A stretch of DNA of 64,000 nt, from the NCBI GenBank assembly GCA_963814955.1, contig CAWFEX010000006.1:806001-870000 (forward strand), given 5' to 3'. This document shows positions 1 to 7,179 of this stretch, in pieces. Position 1 is the first letter of the stretch; every line of letters starts with the position of its first letter. Below the pieces are notes generated by a model that was given only the letters and a program-made list of their open reading frames with translations, did not search any database and was not told where the DNA came from. A program made the position numbers and the translations under genes. This DNA comes from DATCJA01 sp963814955 (lineage in GTDB: Bacteria > Acidobacteriota > Vicinamibacteria > Vicinamibacterales > UBA2999).

Positions 1-96
1 GGCAATTTCGCCCACGCCCCGCAGGCGTACCGAGGACCCTACGAGTACAGCGTGCCCGGCGCGGGCAAGGACTTCGTGCCCCAATTCGAGGCTTGA
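1..96 (+). CDS. ctaD: Cytochrome c oxidase subunit I, C-terminal end (partial)
   Basis: The window opens inside a gene. The 31 residues before the TGA at 94-96 read GNFAHAPQAYRGPYEYSVPG and onward, ending DFVPQFEA. A PYEYSVPG-type tail ending near DFxPQ is familiar from bacterial haem-copper oxidase subunit I. Subunit III starts 6 bases downstream, which fits the usual I-III-IV order. The catalytic haem and CuB ligands lie outside the window, so the assignment rests on the tail motif and synteny. Confidence 0.75.
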   Translation, partial: GNFAHAPQAYRGPYEYSVPGAGKDFVPQFEA

Positions 97-102
97 TTCG
101 CG

Positions 103-693
103 ATGGACATCCCTTACACCGTCGAGGTCCGGCGCGACACCGGCCTGAACAACGGCAAGATCGGCATCTGGCTCTTCCTGGCCTCCGAGGTCATGCTGTT
201 TGGGGCTCTCTTCGCGAGCTACATCCTGATTCGGGTAGGAGCGCCGAGCTGGCCGCGGGGAGACACGATCCTGGACGTCCCGCTTGCCACGTTCAACACG
301 ATCGTCCTGATTTCGTCGTCCGTCACGATGGTCATGGCGTGGGCGTCGCTGATGCGCCGCCGCTTCGGGACCTTTCGGAAATACATGGGGGCCACCATCC
401 TGCTCGGGTTGGTCTTCCTCATCGTCAAGTATTTCGAATACGGCCACCATCTCGCATTAGGGGAATATCCCAGCAGCAACAACTTCCTCGCCATCTACTA
501 CACCTTGACCGGCCTGCACATGCTCCACGTGTTCGGCGGGATGTGCGTGAACGCGTATTTCTGGGGCCCCGGCGCGAAGCTCTGGAAGACGAATCCGGTG
601 TGGTTTACAAACCGCGTCGAGCACTCCGGGCTCTTCTGGCATTTCGTGGATCTGGTCTGGATCTTCCTTTTCCCGACGCTGTATCTTTTGTAA
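103..693 (+). CDS. ctaE: Cytochrome c oxidase subunit III
   Basis: 196 residues. This is a membrane subunit of a haem-copper cytochrome c oxidase; it has no redox centre and supports proton uptake and stability of subunit I. About five hydrophobic helices are visible, with the family patterns WLFLASEVMLFGALFASY near residue 25 and LHMLHVFGG near residue 145, and HSGLFWHFVDLVWIFLFP at the C-terminus. The start is the ATG 6 bases after the subunit I stop, MDIPYTVEVRRDTGLNNGK. The length fits the short five-helix CyoC/CtaE form. It is the second gene of the oxidase operon running I-III-IV-x-x-II. Confidence 0.93.
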   Translation: MDIPYTVEVRRDTGLNNGKIGIWLFLASEVMLFGALFASYILIRVGAPSWPRGDTILDVPLATFNTIVLISSSVTMVMAWASLMRRRFGTFRKYMGATILLGLVFLIVKYFEYGHHLALGEYPSSNNFLAIYYTLTGLHMLHVFGGMCVNAYFWGPGAKLWKTNPVWFTNRVEHSGLFWHFVDLVWIFLFPTLYLL

Positions 694-719
694 AGCGGCA
701 TCTTCTGTAGGCGGCATTC

Positions 720-1051
720 ATGACGAGTGACCACGCAGCGGCATCCATGGCGGGCGATCACGCAGTCGATATCGACAAACACGTCAGGGTCTACATCACC
801 GTCTTCGTCGCATTGATGGTCCTCACACTCATCACGGTGGCGGTCTCGTACTTGACCTTGCCGTTCCGTTTGCCGTGACCGTTGCGCTGTTCGTCGCGAC
901 CGTTAAGGGAGCACTCGTGGCGGGCTACTTCATGCACCTGGTCTCCGAGAAGAAACTGATCTACGCGGTCCTCGCGCTGACCGTTGCCTTTTTCGTGGCG
1001 TTGCTGGCGCTTCCGGTCGTCACCCACAGCAACGGCTTTTGGATCCACTAA
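720..1051 (+). pseudogene. ctaF: Cytochrome c oxidase subunit IV (COX4_pro), frame broken
   Basis: The frame opening at the ATG at 720 encodes a soluble head and a first membrane helix (ITVFVALMVLTLITVAVSYL), then hits TGA at 876-878. The frame one base back continues without a gap: FAVTVALFVATVKG, then GYFMHL, then a last helix ending HSNGFWIH at 1049-1051. One missing base near 861-868 would restore a protein of about 110 residues with the typical small subunit IV pattern LPxxxAVTVALFVATVKG..VAGYFMHL. Its place between subunits III and II supports this. A sequencing indel is more likely than a real lesion, since the rest of the operon is intact. Confidence 0.8.
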
Positions 1052-1248
1052 TGAACCTCAGGTGGTTCCACGCCCTGCTGATCCTCCTCTCCGCGGCGCT
1101 CGCGGTGCTGTTCGGTCTCTGGTGCCTGTCCCAATATGCGCGGGGGGACGGGATCGCAACCCTCGTCGCGGCCATCGCGTCTTTCGCCGTGTCGTTCGGC
1201 CTGGTCGTCTACGACTCGTGGTTCCTGCGCAAAACGAGGACGCTGTGA
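1051..1248 (+). CDS. Small two-helix membrane protein of the oxidase operon
   Basis: 65 residues. It starts MNLRWFHALLILLSAALAV at an ATG sharing its A with the TAA of the subunit IV gene, so translation is probably coupled. Two hydrophobic helices fill most of the chain (about residues 7-27 and 38-58), joined by a short polar turn; the tail FLRKTRTL is basic. I recognise no family. Its position inside a cox operon suggests an assembly or accessory subunit, but that is inference only. A longer frame from 1039 exists, but its first codons lie inside the subunit IV gene. Confidence 0.6.
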   Translation: MNLRWFHALLILLSAALAVLFGLWCLSQYARGDGIATLVAAIASFAVSFGLVVYDSWFLRKTRTL

Positions 1249-1550
1249 TGAAGACAGGGTCGATCCGTCTCGGAATGACACGGGTTCTCATGACTGCGGC
1301 TGCCATCGTGTTCGGCGGCAGCTCGAGCGTCCTTGCCTGCCCGGTGTGCTTCGGGCTACTCGACGCAGAGAACACCTCGATGATCGACGGGACGAAGCTC
1401 GGCATCCTGGTGCTGCTGGCCATCACACTTGCCGTGCAGGGCGCGTTCATGGCCTTCTTCCTGTATCTCCGTAAACGCGCGAAGCGCATCGCGGAGATCG
1501 ACCTCGACATTGAGTGGTCGGAGCTCCAAGGAGGAGCGTCGAGATCATGA
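1248..1550 (+). CDS. Small membrane protein with CPVC motif, oxidase operon
   Basis: 100 residues, starting MKTGSIRLGMTRVLMTAAA in a 4-base ATGA overlap with the preceding gene. An N-terminal signal or anchor helix ends SSVLA, immediately followed by CPVCFG. A second helix lies around residues 50-75, with a charged cytoplasmic tail KRAKRIAEIDLDIEWSE. The paired cysteines right after the signal sequence could bind a metal (for instance copper delivered to CuA) or act as a redox pair; neither is shown. It sits directly before subunit II, the CuA-bearing subunit, which makes a copper role a reasonable guess. Family not recognised. Confidence 0.6.
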   Translation: MKTGSIRLGMTRVLMTAAAIVFGGSSSVLACPVCFGLLDAENTSMIDGTKLGILVLLAITLAVQGAFMAFFLYLRKRAKRIAEIDLDIEWSELQGGASRS

Positions 1551-2350
1551 CCGAATGGCTGGGGCTCCCGCCGCTCGCCGCGGCTCACGGCGCACAGATC
1601 GACAACCTGATCGGCTGGATTCACATTTTCATGCTCATCCTGTTCGTGGGCTGGGGAGGGTTCTTCCTCTACACCCTGGTCCGTTTCCGGAAATCGCGGA
1701 ATCCGGTGGCGGACTACAAGGGCGTCACGTCGAACAGGTCGACCTATCTCGAGGTTGCTGTGGCCGTGGTCGAGGCCGTTCTCCTGATCGGATTCGCAAT
1801 CCCCCTGTGGGCCGCGAGGATCGGCGACATCCCCCCGGAGAACGAATCGCAGATCGTTCAGGTCACCGGCGAGCAGTTCGCGTGGAACTTCCACTATCCC
1901 GGGCCCGACCGGTTATTCGGCCGCACCGACATCAAGCTGCTCGACCTCCAGTCGAACCCGCTGGGACTCGATCGCTCCGATCCTGCCGCGAAGGACGACG
2001 TCACGACCGTCAATCAGCTCTATCTGCCCGTGAACAGGCCGGCCATCCTGAGGCTCCGGAGCAAGGACGTCATCCACAGCTTCGGCGTGCCCGAGTTTCG
2101 AGTGAAGCAGGACGCCGTGCCCGGCTTGACGATCCCCATCTGGTTCATCCCCACCATCACAACGGCGGACATGCGGACCCAGACGGGGAATCCCGAATTC
2201 CAGTACCAGATCGCCTGCGCGCAGCTCTGCGGTCTGGGCCATGCCCGGATGCGTGGCTTTGTCAACGTCCAGAGCGCCGAGGAATTCCAGAAGTGGATGG
2301 AGGAAGCGGTGGCCGAGGCGGCCACGGCCGAAGCTGACCCGTTCCGGTAG
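1547..2350 (+). CDS. ctaC: Cytochrome c oxidase subunit II (CuA)
   Basis: 267 residues. It accepts electrons from cytochrome c through the binuclear CuA centre. Two N-terminal helices (about residues 20-45 and 62-85) anchor a periplasmic cupredoxin domain. CuA ligands are visible: the His of VIHSFGVPEFRVKQDAVPG and the set CAQLCGLGHARM, followed by the GFVNV strand. No cytochrome c domain is fused at the C-terminus, so this is not the caa3 form with a haem tail. The start is the ATG at 1547, 4 bases inside the previous gene, behind a strong AAGGAGGA site; a frame extending back to 1514 lacks such a site. The TAG stop falls on the GTAG head of a REP palindrome. Confidence 0.94.
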   Translation: MTEWLGLPPLAAAHGAQIDNLIGWIHIFMLILFVGWGGFFLYTLVRFRKSRNPVADYKGVTSNRSTYLEVAVAVVEAVLLIGFAIPLWAARIGDIPPENESQIVQVTGEQFAWNFHYPGPDRLFGRTDIKLLDLQSNPLGLDRSDPAAKDDVTTVNQLYLPVNRPAILRLRSKDVIHSFGVPEFRVKQDAVPGLTIPIWFIPTITTADMRTQTGNPEFQYQIACAQLCGLGHARMRGFVNVQSAEEFQKWMEEAVAEAATAEADPFR

Positions 2351-2405
2351 GGCGGAGGCCTGAAGGCCTCCGGCTACCGGTAGCCGGAAACCTTCAGGTT
2401 TCCGG
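2347..2405. repeat. Head-to-head REP pair between convergent operons
   Basis: Two palindromes each begin with GTAG: one on the - strand (GTAG at 2377-2374, stem GGAGGCC/GGCCTCC) and one on the + strand (GTAG at 2380-2383, stem CCGGAAACC/GGTTTCCGG). They occupy the whole gap between the converging oxidase and radical SAM genes, so they may also end transcription from both sides. Confidence 0.8.
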
Positions 2406-2408
2406 TCA

Positions 2409-3803
2409 CTAACCAAAGAATTTCGGCGTTGGCATCCGCGCGCGGATCTGTTCGAGCTCTTCGACGGTCACGCGATCGAGGCCGCTCTTGCGGCAGGACT
2501 CCTCGACGGCCCTGACGACCATCCCGCGGACGAACGCCGGGATCCTCTTCATCCGTTCAGCGGCCGCATCGTCCCACGCGATCGTCGGCGGCGATTCGCC
2601 GCCGTACTCGATGACGCCCTTCGACTCGCTTCGCTCGCTCAGGGCAGGCGAACCAGAGCTACGCAACGTGAGCAGCGGCGACCCCGCGAACGCCCCGGGC
2701 GTGTGCGTGCAGAGCGGATCTTCGGACATCAAATCGCCGGTCATCCCGTAGGCTCTGGCGCGGCAGCCCCCGCAGTGGGCGTTCATCTCGCACTCTCCGC
2801 ACCGACCGCCGAGCGAGGAGCGGCGGCGAATGCCGGCGAACAGCTCCGAGGAGGTCCAGAGGTCCGCGAGAGTCGCGCTGCGAAGGTTCCCTGCGAAGAC
2901 CGGGAGGTACGGGCAAGGGGTGAGATCCCCGTTCGGCCGGATCCCCATGTAATGCGTCCCAGCTGGACACCCTCCGGCCCCTCCGGAGTAGGTCCTGATC
3001 TTCGGATCGGTCTCGGCGGCATTCTCCAGAACGGTCTTGATGTAATGCGGTGCGCACTTGGCGTTCACGAGCATCCGGCGGTCGTACTTCCGCTGAATCC
3101 GGTAGAGCGAGGCGAGCACCTCGTCGTACTGCGCGGGAGTCATGTCCGACACGAACTGCCCGCGCCCCGTCGGCACCAGGAAGTAGAGGTTCCAGACCTT
3201 GGCGGCAAGGCGATCGTGCGCGAAGTCGGCGATCGCTTCGAGCTCGCCGCGATTGTGCGAGCCCGCGGTCGTCTGCACGATGAAGGGGAGCCCGGTCCTG
3301 TGGAGGATCTCCGCTCCATCCACCGTGTTCTGCCAGGCGCCACGCACCATTCTGAAGCGGTCGTGACGTTCGGCATCGAGGGCATCGAGGGACAGGGACA
3401 GCCCCCGTGCTCCGGCCTCCGCCAGGCGACTCGCCACATTCTCCGTGATGCACACGCCGTTGGTCCCGACGACCACCCAGAGGCCACGCTCCGCCGCGCG
3501 CCGGACGATCTCGAGGATGTCGCGCCGTAAGAGCGGCTCGCCCCCAGTCAGGATCGTCAGGCATTCAGGCGCGAACGCGGCGATTTGGTCGATGACCTTG
3601 AAGCATTCCTCGGTGCCGAGCTCGCTCCGATCGGCGAAGTCCTTCGTGCCGACCAGCGGGCTGCCGCCAGCGTCGAGATAGCAATGCTCGCAGGCCAGGT
3701 TGCAGCGGTAGGTGAGGTTCCAGGAAATGACGTAGGGCCGGGTGAACCCTTCGACTCGCGCGCCCTCGCCCCGCTCGCTCAGGGGAGCTGTGCTCGTGTT
3801 CAT
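2409..3803 (-). CDS. Radical SAM/SPASM protein with C-terminal PCP_red domain
   Basis: 464 residues. The radical SAM cluster motif CNLACEHC (C34, C38, C41) follows ISWNLTYR. The segment TILTGGEPLLRRDI and a SAM-binding glycine region come next. A SPASM-type C-terminal region has CPAGTHYMGIRPNGDLTPCP and then CGECEMNAHCGGC, enough for auxiliary iron-sulfur clusters. The layout resembles the haem-pathway enzymes AhbC/AhbD/NirJ, but the substrate cannot be read from sequence. The last 55 residues (IAWDDAAAERMKRIPAFVR and on) match the PCP_red helical domain, shared with the next gene upstream and with the stress protein at 7176-9164. The start at 3803 overlaps the upstream stop by one base. An in-frame CTTCGACTCG..CTCAGG repeat encodes the tract ALSERSESKG just before the PCP_red domain. 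Confidence 0.85.
   Translation of the reverse strand: MNTSTAPLSERGEGARVEGFTRPYVISWNLTYRCNLACEHCYLDAGGSPLVGTKDFADRSELGTEECFKVIDQIAAFAPECLTILTGGEPLLRRDILEIVRRAAERGLWVVVGTNGVCITENVASRLAEAGARGLSLSLDALDAERHDRFRMVRGAWQNTVDGAEILHRTGLPFIVQTTAGSHNRGELEAIADFAHDRLAAKVWNLYFLVPTGRGQFVSDMTPAQYDEVLASLYRIQRKYDRRMLVNAKCAPHYIKTVLENAAETDPKIRTYSGGAGGCPAGTHYMGIRPNGDLTPCPYLPVFAGNLRSATLADLWTSSELFAGIRRRSSLGGRCGECEMNAHCGGCRARAYGMTGDLMSEDPLCTHTPGAFAGSPLLTLRSSGSPALSERSESKGVIEYGGESPPTIAWDDAAAERMKRIPAFVRGMVVRAVEESCRKSGLDRVTVEELEQIRARMPTPKFFG
2617..2648. repeat. In-frame CTTCGACTCGCTTCG..CTCAGG repeat
   Basis: This imperfect palindromic repeat lies inside the radical SAM gene and is translated as ALSERSESKG. Related copies lie at 3747-3786, 4474-4581, 5304-5345 and 7498-7536. 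It looks like a dispersed element tolerated in a linker, not a structural motif. Confidence 0.65.
3747..3786. repeat. Diverged copy of the CTTCGA..CTCAGG repeat
   Basis: Located at the 5' end of the radical SAM gene, where it encodes the N-terminal tract APLSERGEGARVEGF ahead of the catalytic domain. It shares the CCCTTCGACTCG start and the CGCTCGCTCAGGG end with the copy at 2617. Confidence 0.55.
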
Positions 3804-5287
3804 CACATGCCGAAGAAGTCGCGTGCCGCGTCGAGGATCTGCTCGTCCACTTCCACGGCCCCCCTCTCGCGGGCGAATCTCTCGATGCCGGTCCGCGCCA
3901 TGGGGCGGACGAACTCGGGAACCTTCGCGAGCCGGGCTTCCGCTACGGCAGTCCACCGGATGGGTGTCGGGTCTGCAACCGGGCCGCGTTGCGCTTCTCC
4001 AGTCCCTGGAATCATCGCGGAGAACGGGCAGCCGGCGCCCGACGCGCCCGCCTCCGCTGAAGCTTCGGCCAGACCCGTCGCCTGACTGCCGCGCTCGGGA
4101 CCAATTCGCACGCCGAGCGACTGGACGACCTGTGTCTCGTAAGCGTTCGTGAGCATCGCCATCTCGTAGCCGCACTCAGGACACGAGTAGACGATCGACA
4201 ACGAGCCGCGCTCTGGCGGTCCCACGGTTTGCAGCTTCATCGGGCTATCGCAGGGGACGCACAGGAACTTCATCGGGGCTCCTTCGCCGCAGCCATCCGC
4301 TGGAGCGGGCGTGGTCGAATCAAGGCTGTCCAGAAGTTGCTGCGCCACATGCTGCAGGGCGCGGCCAACAGGCGTGGTGGGCAGTTCCGCGAGAGGAGAG
4401 CCCAGATCGCACTGCCGTGCCAGCTCGGGATCGAATGGGACCTTCCCGAGGCAGGGGATCCCCAGGCCCGGTGGCTTGCCCTGAGCGAGCGCCGCGACGT
4501 CGCGCGAGTCGAAGGGCTTGTCCTGAGCGAGCGCCGCGACGTCGCGCGAGTCGAAGGGCTTGCCCTGAGCCTCGTCGAAGGGATTGGTTGAGACGAAGAG
4601 CGGCTTGATGGCGTTGCAGTCGCGGCAGTAGTAACCGCTCATGTTCTCGACGTAACCGAGGAGGCGATTCGGGCTCTTCGACAGAGCTGCTACCGAGCGA
4701 GCGACCACACCCCGTGCTACCTCAGAAGGGATCGTCACGAGCAGGAACGAGGTCCGGGGCCCGAGGAAATCGGCGTACTGGACGGTTCGCTCGGCTCCCG
4801 GCGGCAGATCGAACATCAGCAGATCGAGCTCTCCCCACTCGAAGGCCCCGAGGATCTCGCCGAGGAGCGCAAACTCCCTCGTGGCGCGCCATGTATGCGA
4901 CTCGCCGTGCGCCGCGCTCTCGAACTCGAGCGCCTCTGACTCCGGGATCAGCGAACCGATCGAGAAGACGGAGATTCCATTCGTGGTGCGCGGCAGCGCC
5001 ACCTTGTGGCTGCCAGGAACGAACGGTGTCCCCTGGACGCCTGCCATGCGCGCCTGTGAGGGTCCATTGAAGTCTGCGTCCAGGATCGCAATGCGAAGGC
5101 CCCGCGCGCGTAGCGCGCCCGCGAGATGCAGCGTCAGCGTGCTCTTGCCGACTCCGCCCTTGCCGGAGCCCACGGCCACGAGATGACGTACCCCTGCGAG
5201 CCCATCGGTAATCCGCGTGCGCTGCTCAGCAACCTGCTCGAGGACTCTGGAGCCTCCATCGCCGACGATGTCGTAGTAACCCTTCAC
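3803..5287 (-). CDS. Mrp/ApbC P-loop ATPase fused to zinc ribbon and PCP_red domain
   Basis: 494 residues. The N-terminal part is a MinD/Mrp-type ATPase: deviant Walker A GSGKGGVGKST at 40-50, DADFNGPSQARM, and FDLPPG as Walker B. The family carries or inserts iron-sulfur clusters; a CRDC pair sits where Mrp proteins often have CxxC. Residues about 240-270 are two copies of a 14-residue repeat tract (PFDSRDVAALAQ) made by a tandem DNA repeat. From residue 339 comes a zinc ribbon (C343, C346, C369, C372), then a PCP_red domain (IRWTAVAEARLAKVPEFVR). An internal ATG at 4273 has a near-ideal AAGGAG site 5 bases before it, so the last 156 residues may be a separate protein, with the fusion due to a lost frame upstream. 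Either way it is co-transcribed with the radical SAM gene. Confidence 0.8.
   Translation of the reverse strand: MKGYYDIVGDGGSRVLEQVAEQRTRITDGLAGVRHLVAVGSGKGGVGKSTLTLHLAGALRARGLRIAILDADFNGPSQARMAGVQGTPFVPGSHKVALPRTTNGISVFSIGSLIPESEALEFESAAHGESHTWRATREFALLGEILGAFEWGELDLLMFDLPPGAERTVQYADFLGPRTSFLLVTIPSEVARGVVARSVAALSKSPNRLLGYVENMSGYYCRDCNAIKPLFVSTNPFDEAQGKPFDSRDVAALAQDKPFDSRDVAALAQGKPPGLGIPCLGKVPFDPELARQCDLGSPLAELPTTPVGRALQHVAQQLLDSLDSTTPAPADGCGEGAPMKFLCVPCDSPMKLQTVGPPERGSLSIVYSCPECGYEMAMLTNAYETQVVQSLGVRIGPERGSQATGLAEASAEAGASGAGCPFSAMIPGTGEAQRGPVADPTPIRWTAVAEARLAKVPEFVRPMARTGIERFARERGAVEVDEQILDAARDFFGM
4474..4581. repeat. 42-bp tandem duplication of coding repeat
   Basis: Two near-identical 42-bp units (4474-4515 and 4516-4557) and a shortened third (4558-4581) each read GCTTG(C/T)CCTGAGC..GTCGAAGG. 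They keep frame in the Mrp gene and add 14 residues per unit. They belong to the same family as the repeat at 2617. Confidence 0.75.
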
Positions 5288-5303
5288 TTTGTGGATATTC
5301 CGG

Positions 5304-5345
5304 CCCTTCGACGTTGCTCAGGGTCGCCTGAGCCTTTTCGAAGGG
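5304..5345. repeat. Intergenic copy of the CTTCGA..CTCAGG repeat
   Basis: Reads CCCTTCGACGTTGCTCAGGG followed by its inverted partner CCTGAGCCTTTTCGAAGGG, so this copy can form a hairpin. It lies upstream of the Mrp gene. Confidence 0.6.
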
Positions 5346-5432
5346 CGAGGTTTGATAGCTTACACCGTCGAGCCGGGGCCACCCAAGACGAGCTCAGGAC
5401 CAGGACCGCCGCTTGCAGTTTGAATGACAGAC

Positions 5433-5455
5433 GTAGTGTCCGGCTTTAGCCGGAC
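5433..5455 (+). repeat. REP palindrome (GTAG head)
   Basis: GTAGTGTCCGGCTTTAGCCGGAC: GTAG head, GTCCGGCT/AGCCGGAC stem, TT loop. It sits just upstream of a small membrane gene. Confidence 0.8.
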
Positions 5456-5474
5456 CGACGCGAGGAGCTGAGCA

Positions 5475-5687
5475 ATGGATTTCTCGACTGGGATCACGCT
5501 TGCGGTTGTCCTGATGATCGCGCTCTGGGTTCCGTACTACATCTGGTACATCCGCCGGGGCAAGGCGCACGGGCATACCTGGTTCACATTCTGGAAGCCG
5601 CGGGGTCATCCGGATATTGGCCCTGACATGGGTGGGGTCCGACAGACTCGACCCGGGAGAGACGATGCGCGGGGGGCCCGCTACTGA
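5475..5687 (+). CDS. Small single-helix membrane protein, unknown
   Basis: 70 residues. One N-terminal hydrophobic helix (about residues 7-27, ending WVPYYIWYIRR) is followed by a polar, glycine- and arginine-rich tail. A GAGGAG site 7 bases before the ATG supports translation. It lies alone on the + strand between two - strand units of the respiratory region. I recognise no family; a small subunit or assembly factor is only a guess. The tail could be extended past its true end by an indel. Confidence 0.5.
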   Translation: MDFSTGITLAVVLMIALWVPYYIWYIRRGKAHGHTWFTFWKPRGHPDIGPDMGGVRQTRPGRDDARGARY

Positions 5688-5722
5688 TTGACGGGCCGCG
5701 CCCTCGCCCTTCGGCGATAGCA

Positions 5723-6211
5723 CTACCAGAATCCGGCCGGACCGATCGCGCCGGATAAGACGGCGTTTCGAACGTCGTCGATTTTCGTCAGGCCGCCTGG
5801 CGCAATACCGCCCCACTCGAATCGAGTCGCGGCAGGCGTCCAATAAAACAGCGCCACATGCCACGTGTGGGCGATGCCGCCGCGCTCATAGTAGACGAGG
5901 CAATACGCGGTCGAGCACCCCGCCGCGACCAGCCGACGCGCCGGCAGCGTCGCATTGACGATCACGTCGGTTGCCTGAAATTCGGCGCCGGGCTCCGCGA
6001 TGTCGAGTGTCTGGCTGCCGAACAATGCCTGCAGCCCGTTGCGAACGCCGAGCGGCAGTCCTCTGATGGACGTCACAATCCCGAACCCCTCGTCCTTCAC
6101 GCGGGCCCGCAGTGCCTCTGTAAGTGCTACGGAGGGCGCCTGGCTGCCGGCGACCACGGTAGCCCAGAAGCTCACGCCGATCGCGGAGAGAAGTCGGGTG
6201 CGACAGTTCAA
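5723..6211 (-). CDS. Secreted hypothetical protein
   Basis: 162 residues. A signal peptide is visible (MNCRTRLLSAIGVSFWATVVAGSQA). The mature part has LTEALRARVKDEGF, then a strand-rich region with a Cys pair (CSTAYC) and a tryptophan-rich segment (HTWHVALFYWTPAATRFEWGG). It ends GAIGPAGFW. I recognise no domain. It lies between the GNAT gene and the Mrp gene with over 100 bases on each side, so it is probably its own transcript. Secretion is the only property the sequence supports. Confidence 0.6.
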   Translation of the reverse strand: MNCRTRLLSAIGVSFWATVVAGSQAPSVALTEALRARVKDEGFGIVTSIRGLPLGVRNGLQALFGSQTLDIAEPGAEFQATDVIVNATLPARRLVAAGCSTAYCLVYYERGGIAHTWHVALFYWTPAATRFEWGGIAPGGLTKIDDVRNAVLSGAIGPAGFW

Positions 6212-6324
6212 AATGATCCTTCAGGTTCTGTCAGGCTAACGTTGTTGAGCGGCGCTCGCAATGCTACTGCCGCGAAGCTCGCCAAATCCTCAGGAATCCG
6301 CCAAGTAACGCGGCTGATCTACGG

Positions 6325-7179
6325 CTATTCGGACCGCGCCCGCGCTGCGTAGAGTCGATGCGAGGCAACGGCGCGGAAACCGAGCGTCTCCAGCCACTCC
6401 TTCGAGATTTCCGCGGGGTGGACCTTCGGGAACCGCATCAACTGCACGCCTTGCGTGCGGAGCTGCGCGAGCAGTCGCTTCAAACGCGCTCCACTATCCT
6501 CGATGAAAGAGCGGAGCGATAGAATCTCCGTCTCCTCCACTCCGCGCGTCACGTACAGGAGATAGGCCTCGATTTGCTCGTCGGAGGCGATGGCGAGTCC
6601 CGCGATGTCGTCCTTCCTTGCCGTGAGGGTCTCGACCGAGCGCTCCCAGCATGTTTGCGAATGGGCCTCTTCAAGGAGGCCATTGGCGGTGAGATCATCG
6701 ATCGTGACGGGAATCATGATCCCGACTCGCGTGGCGTCGCCGTGCTCGCTCCCTTCCAAGACATAGTCTGTCAGGACCGTTTCCTGGACATATTCGCATG
6801 CGCTGAAGAGCCCACACGCAGCAGCGAGGTTCTCGGGAACTTCGGCGACGATTCTCGGGGGACCGAGAATCGCGAGCTTCGAGCCGAGCGAGGCGAGCAG
6901 ATGACGCCCATGACCTTGTCGCCGATGATCGGGATGGACGGCGATCTTGTGGACGAGCGTAGCGCCAGGCCGCTTGGCGCCAATCAGCACGCCGATCGCG
7001 TCGGAGCCCGAGAAGGCGACCATGCAGCTGCTGCACCAGACCTGAAGGTCGCGGATCGACCGTTTGAACGACGCGGGTGTAATGGCCCCCTGGTCGGGAA
7101 AGTACGGCAACCAGCAGCGATTCAGCGCGTCGACGAGAAGCCCGATGTCATCGGTGCGGCAAAAGCGGTACGAGCTCAC
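6325..7179 (-). CDS. GNAT-family N-acetyltransferase
   Basis: 284 residues. The acetyl-CoA-binding motif A is clear: VHKIAVHPDHRRQGHGRHLL (about residue 95-115). The N-terminal half is a complete GNAT fold. The C-terminal half (from VGIMIPVTIDDL) looks like a second, degenerate GNAT-like domain ending LGFRAVASHRLY. The GTG start lies in a 4-base GTGA overlap with the end of the stress-protein gene, so it is the last gene of the respiratory operon. The substrate is unknown; protein or small-molecule amine acetylation are both possible. The operon position hints at modification of a respiratory or regulatory partner. Confidence 0.75.
   Translation of the reverse strand: MSSYRFCRTDDIGLLVDALNRCWLPYFPDQGAITPASFKRSIRDLQVWCSSCMVAFSGSDAIGVLIGAKRPGATLVHKIAVHPDHRRQGHGRHLLASLGSKLAILGPPRIVAEVPENLAAACGLFSACEYVQETVLTDYVLEGSEHGDATRVGIMIPVTIDDLTANGLLEEAHSQTCWERSVETLTARKDDIAGLAIASDEQIEAYLLYVTRGVEETEILSLRSFIEDSGARLKRLLAQLRTQGVQLMRFPKVHPAEISKEWLETLGFRAVASHRLYAARARSE

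Noticed and set aside
4474..4581. Tandem 42-bp units considered as a CRISPR array
   Set aside because: The units are directly adjacent without unique spacers, lie in frame in a gene, and belong to a dispersed repeat family.
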